A stretch of 64,000 nt of DNA from Lachnoanaerobaculum sp. ICM7 (GTDB lineage Bacteria > Bacillota > Clostridia > Lachnospirales > Lachnospiraceae). The DNA is taken from positions 124,001 to 188,000 of the forward strand of contig NZ_ALJL01000022.1 of NCBI RefSeq assembly GCF_000287675.1. Reading direction: 5' to 3'. The notes under the pieces are model-generated. The model was not told the DNA's origin. It saw only the letters and a program-made list of their open reading frames with translations, and did no database searches. Below, piece after piece: positions 61,491 through 64,000 of this stretch. The position numbers were made by a program, and so were the translations under genes. The first letter of the stretch is position 1. The number at the start of each line of letters is the position of its first letter.

Positions 61491-62666
61491 ATGGATTATA
61501 GTAAAGAAGCTTTAAAATTACATGAGGAAAATGGAGGTAAGGTTGCCGTTGTAAGTAAAATAAAAATAAACAGTAGAGATGATTTAAGCACTGCATATAC
61601 ACCGGGAGTGGCAGAGCCTTGTAGAGAGATTGCAAATGATCCTGAAAATGTATGGAAGTATACGGCAAAGAAAAATCTTGTGGCGGTGGTTTCAGACGGA
61701 ACAGCTGTACTGGGACTTGGAGATATCGGTCCGAAGGCTGCCATGCCTGTAATGGAAGGTAAGGCAATACTGTTTAAGGAGTTCGGAGATGTGGATGCAT
61801 TTCCTGTATGTATAGATACAAAGGATACCGAGGAGATTATAAAGACTGTAAAGAATATTGCACCATGCTTCGGAGGAATAAACTTGGAGGATATTGCCTC
61901 ACCTAAATGCTTTGAAATAGAAGAAAGACTTGAAAAAGAACTTGAGATACCGGTTTTTCATGACGATCAGCACGGTACTGCAATAGTTGTCACAGCGGCA
62001 CTTATAAATGCACTTAAGCTTGTAAAAAAAGAAATGTCCGAAATAAAGGTTGTTTTAAACGGACCGGGAAGCGCCGGCACGGCAATTATCAAAATGCTTT
62101 TGGAGTCGGGTGTAAAGAATATAATAGCCTGTGATGAATTCGGTATATTATATAATGACAGAGCAGAGGGGATAAAGGATCATAAAAAATGGCTTTGTAC
62201 CGTAACCAATAAGGAAGATATGAGAGGCAATCTTTCCGATGCGCTTGTAGGTGCGGATGTGTTTATAGGAGTTTCCGTAGCAAATATCCTTACAAAAGAT
62301 ATGATAAAGACAATGGCAAAGGATCCGATAGTCTTTGCTATGGCAAATCCGAATCCGGAGATTTCATATGACGATGCAATAAAAGCCGGTGTAGCTGTAA
62401 TGGGAACCGGAAGAAGCGACAGACCGAATCAAATCAACAATGTACTTGCATTCCCCGGGATTTTCAGAGGTGCGCTGGATGCAGGTGCAAGAGATATTAA
62501 CTATGATATGAAAAAGGCGGCGGCAAAGGCTATTGCAGAGTATATAAAACCTGAGGATCTTAATGCGGAAAATATTATACCTTCCGCACTTGATAAGTCT
62601 GTAGCAAAGGCTGTAGCCGAGGCGGTAAAGAAAGCCGCTTTGGATAGCGGTGCAGTTAGAAAGTAG
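61491..62666 (+). CDS. Malic enzyme (NAD(P)-dependent, short form)
   Basis: Oxidatively decarboxylates malate to pyruvate and CO2. The 391-residue single-module enzyme lacks the phosphotransacetylase-like extension of the MaeB type. It shows STAYTPGVAEPCREIA (about 33-48), SDGTAVLGLGDIGP (about 67-80), the NLEDIASPKCFEIEERL metal region, FHDDQHGTA (about 157-165) and the Rossmann motif LNGPGSAGTAI (about 185-195). AAAGGTGG ribosome site; a weak extended -10 TGCTAGAAT at 61440-61448 may be its promoter. Confidence 0.93.
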   Translation: MDYSKEALKLHEENGGKVAVVSKIKINSRDDLSTAYTPGVAEPCREIANDPENVWKYTAKKNLVAVVSDGTAVLGLGDIGPKAAMPVMEGKAILFKEFGDVDAFPVCIDTKDTEEIIKTVKNIAPCFGGINLEDIASPKCFEIEERLEKELEIPVFHDDQHGTAIVVTAALINALKLVKKEMSEIKVVLNGPGSAGTAIIKMLLESGVKNIIACDEFGILYNDRAEGIKDHKKWLCTVTNKEDMRGNLSDALVGADVFIGVSVANILTKDMIKTMAKDPIVFAMANPNPEISYDDAIKAGVAVMGTGRSDRPNQINNVLAFPGIFRGALDAGARDINYDMKKAAAKAIAEYIKPEDLNAENIIPSALDKSVAKAVAEAVKKAALDSGAVRK

Positions 62667-62674
62667 GATTGGAT

Positions 62675-63223
62675 ATGGGAGATATAAAAGAGATTTTTTT
62701 ATTTTCATATAATGAATTAAAAAAGGTAAAGACAATTACTACAGTTGCAATGTTTGTTGCACTGTCAATTATACTGGGTGCGTTTACCGTTCCTATCGGT
62801 AATTTCCTGAAAGTAGGATTTTCTTCATTAACAACTGTAAGTATAGGCTATCTGTTCGGACCGATAGTCGGAAGTATATTCGGCGCAATTACCGATATTG
62901 TAAAATATATGATAAAGCCTACCGGGCCTTTCTTTCCGGGATTTACATTTAATGCTGTTATAGCAGGTCTTATATATGGAAGTGTTCTATATAAAAAGCC
63001 TGTTTCTATAACAAGGATATTGGTGGCTGAAGTTTTGGTAAGCTTTTTATGTAATATATTGCTTGGTACACTTTGGCTCAATATATTATACGGAAAAGCC
63101 TTCTTTGCTATTTTGCCGATGAGAATGGTAAAAAACATGATTTTGCTTCCTATAAACAGTTTTATGGCATTTGCCATATTAAAGTTTATGGAGCAGCATA
63201 ACTTAAGAAAAAACTTCGATTAG
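62675..63223 (+). CDS. ECF transporter S component, folate type (FolT-like)
   Basis: A 182-residue integral membrane protein with about six hydrophobic segments, the substrate-binding S component of an energy-coupling-factor importer. The pattern ALSIILGAFTVPIGNFLKVGFSSL split over the first helices, GYLFGPIVGSIFGAITDIVKYM and PTGPFFPGFTFNA is typical of FolT-like proteins. ATP-binding and EcfT subunits are not in the window and are usually shared. I use ATG 62675; a TTG six bases earlier is an alternative. It follows malic enzyme by eight bases, so the two are probably co-transcribed. Confidence 0.82.
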   Translation: MGDIKEIFLFSYNELKKVKTITTVAMFVALSIILGAFTVPIGNFLKVGFSSLTTVSIGYLFGPIVGSIFGAITDIVKYMIKPTGPFFPGFTFNAVIAGLIYGSVLYKKPVSITRILVAEVLVSFLCNILLGTLWLNILYGKAFFAILPMRMVKNMILLPINSFMAFAILKFMEQHNLRKNFD

Positions 63224-63294
63224 ATGTATTAAAATATAACTCACGAAAATACTATAAAAGCTGTGAAATAAAAATAAAAAAAATAAAAAAGTGC

Positions 63295-63323
63295 TTGCAA
63301 TCGCTTTTTATCTATGCTATCCT
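63295..63323 (+). promoter_or_regulatory. Promoter of the S10 ribosomal protein operon
   Basis: TTGCAA (63295-63300), exact 17-base spacer, TATCCT (63318-63323), in the gap before rpsJ. Confidence 0.65.
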
Positions 63324-63329
63324 AGTATG

Positions 63330-63540
63330 GCTGTGACATTGATAGCTGAGAAGCATAGGTTGCCGTTTACGGGTTTTATGTGGAGCGAAGGTCATGTTGC
63401 AAAAACTGGCGACAAGTCACTGTACAAACAGCATCTCATATTGAGTATTTTCGTGGGTTAGTCACTATGACACGCACGGAAGAGTGTACAGTCACCGCTT
63501 GTCAATTTCTTTTATAAAGATTGAAAAGGAGGCGGCTTTT
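63330..63540 (+). promoter_or_regulatory. Structured leader of the S10 operon
   Basis: A leader of about 210 bases between the promoter and rpsJ. A long-range pairing joins GACAAG (63411-63416) to CTTGTC (63498-63503) and CTGTACA (63420-63426) to TGTACAG (63485-63491), enclosing a 58-base arm. Such leaders are commonly bound by ribosomal protein L4 (rplD) or otherwise provide feedback control of the operon; which mechanism applies here is not visible. Confidence 0.6.
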
Positions 63541-63543
63541 TTT

Positions 63544-63861
63544 ATGGCAAATCAGGTAATGAGAATCACATTAAAAGCTTATGATCATCAATTAGTTGAC
63601 AGCTGTGCTGCAAGAATTGTTGATACTGTAAAGAAGACAGGAGCAGCTGTTTCAGGACCTGTTCCACTACCAACAAAGAAGGAAGTGGTTACTATCCTTA
63701 GAGCTGTACATAAGTACAAAGACTCTCGTGAGCAGTTCGAGCAGAGAACACACAAGAGACTGATTGATGTCATTGCACCATCACAGAAGACTGTTGATGC
63801 ACTTTCCAGATTGGAAATGCCTGCAGGTGTGAACATAGACATCAAAATGAAGAGTAGATAA
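63544..63861 (+). CDS. rpsJ: 30S ribosomal protein S10
   Basis: First gene of the S10 operon. The 105-residue protein shows the S10 pattern [20 protein letters not shown] (8-27), [16 protein letters not shown] and the THKRLIDVI segment (about 75-83). I choose ATG 63544, 12 bases after GGAGG; an in-frame ATG at 63484 would start inside the leader structure. Besides translation, S10 acts with NusB in antitermination. rplC follows after 76 bases. Confidence 0.97.
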   Translation: MANQVMRITLKAYDHQLVDSCAARIVDTVKKTGAAVSGPVPLPTKKEVVTILRAVHKYKDSREQFEQRTHKRLIDVIAPSQKTVDALSRLEMPAGVNIDIKMKSR

Positions 63862-63937
63862 TCCGCTAAATAGCGTTAATCCTGCTCTAGGATGAGCACA
63901 TAGTGCTCCGCTGTAGAATAAACCAGGAGGTATATTA

Positions 63938-64000
63938 ATGAAGAAGGCAATACTTGCTAAAAAAGTCGGTATGACACAGATTTTCGATGAGAACGGTGTG
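63938..64000 (+). CDS. rplC: 50S ribosomal protein L3, N-terminal fragment
   Basis: Starts at ATG 63938 behind AGGAGG and runs off the window after 21 codons. The visible start KKAILAKKVGMTQIFDENG is the typical L3 N-terminus, and the position after rpsJ is the standard S10 operon order. Confidence 0.95.
   Translation, partial: MKKAILAKKVGMTQIFDENGV

Noticed and set aside
62675-63223. Possible folate riboswitch controlling the FolT-like gene
   Set aside because: The gene starts eight bases after the malic enzyme stop, and the malic enzyme leader shows no tetrahydrofolate aptamer pattern.
1-64000. CRISPR arrays, insertion sequences, prophage or toxin-antitoxin systems
   Set aside because: No regularly spaced repeats, transposase-like or phage-like genes could be seen anywhere in the window.

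Overview
The window is AT-rich, densely coded and mostly co-oriented on the + strand. Gene content and order (DnaD/DnaI-type replication proteins, long-form PRPP synthetase, rpoD next to queH, the cysS-mrnC-rlmB block, the S10 ribosomal operon) point to an anaerobic low-GC Firmicute of the Clostridia, most likely a Lachnospiraceae member. The genus cannot be fixed from the sequence. I see no prophage, insertion sequence, CRISPR array or rRNA gene. The window begins inside murC and ends inside rplC.

Layout. 1-18.7 kb is mostly housekeeping: murC, a DnaD-like and a DnaI-like replication gene, prs, a solo LytTR response regulator followed by an anchored surface protein and a tiny membrane protein, proS, cca, a membrane protein, a family 2 glycosyltransferase, an aromatic-acid-exporter-like protein, RNase H, a YerC-type regulator, the potABCD polyamine importer and a secreted L,D-transpeptidase. 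18.9-34.4 kb is a purine-catabolism block with the markers of the selenium-dependent molybdenum hydroxylase trait: selD, yedF, an EF2568-type aminotransferase, a DUF3343 protein, an NCS2 permease, yqeC, yqeB and a MocA-like gene. A purine riboswitch of the guanine class then precedes guanine deaminase, xdhABC, adenine deaminase and a second purine permease. 34.7-39.6 kb holds nanE, a sugar ABC transporter and an RpiR regulator. 39.7-46.7 kb is housekeeping again: rpoD, queH, HPr and a Crh-like second HPr, ispF, cysS, mrnC, rlmB and ldh.

48.0-58.8 kb is the most interesting part, an eleven-gene co-directional cluster. It encodes a DUF1097 membrane protein, dihydropyrimidine dehydrogenase PreT/PreA, dihydropyrimidinase, an M20 carbamoyl-amidase, a stand-alone hotdog protein of the beta-aminoacyl-CoA ammonia-lyase type, a fusion of a second such hotdog domain to a class III CoA-transferase, an acyl-CoA dehydrogenase and EtfB/EtfA. 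Read as a pathway it takes uracil through dihydrouracil, N-carbamoyl-beta-alanine, beta-alanine, beta-alanyl-CoA and acryloyl-CoA to propionyl-CoA. Uracil (and by analogy thymine) would then serve as a nitrogen source and a four-electron sink. The two hotdog proteins appear to keep complementary halves of the family motifs, which suggests a heteromeric lyase tethered to its CoA-transferase.

58.9-64 kb contains a MATE transporter, a methyltransferase behind a 15-bp perfect inverted repeat, tRNA-Leu(CAA), malic enzyme, a FolT-like ECF component, and the S10 operon leader with rpsJ and the start of rplC. All functional calls rest on reading motifs and gene context; no database search was possible.
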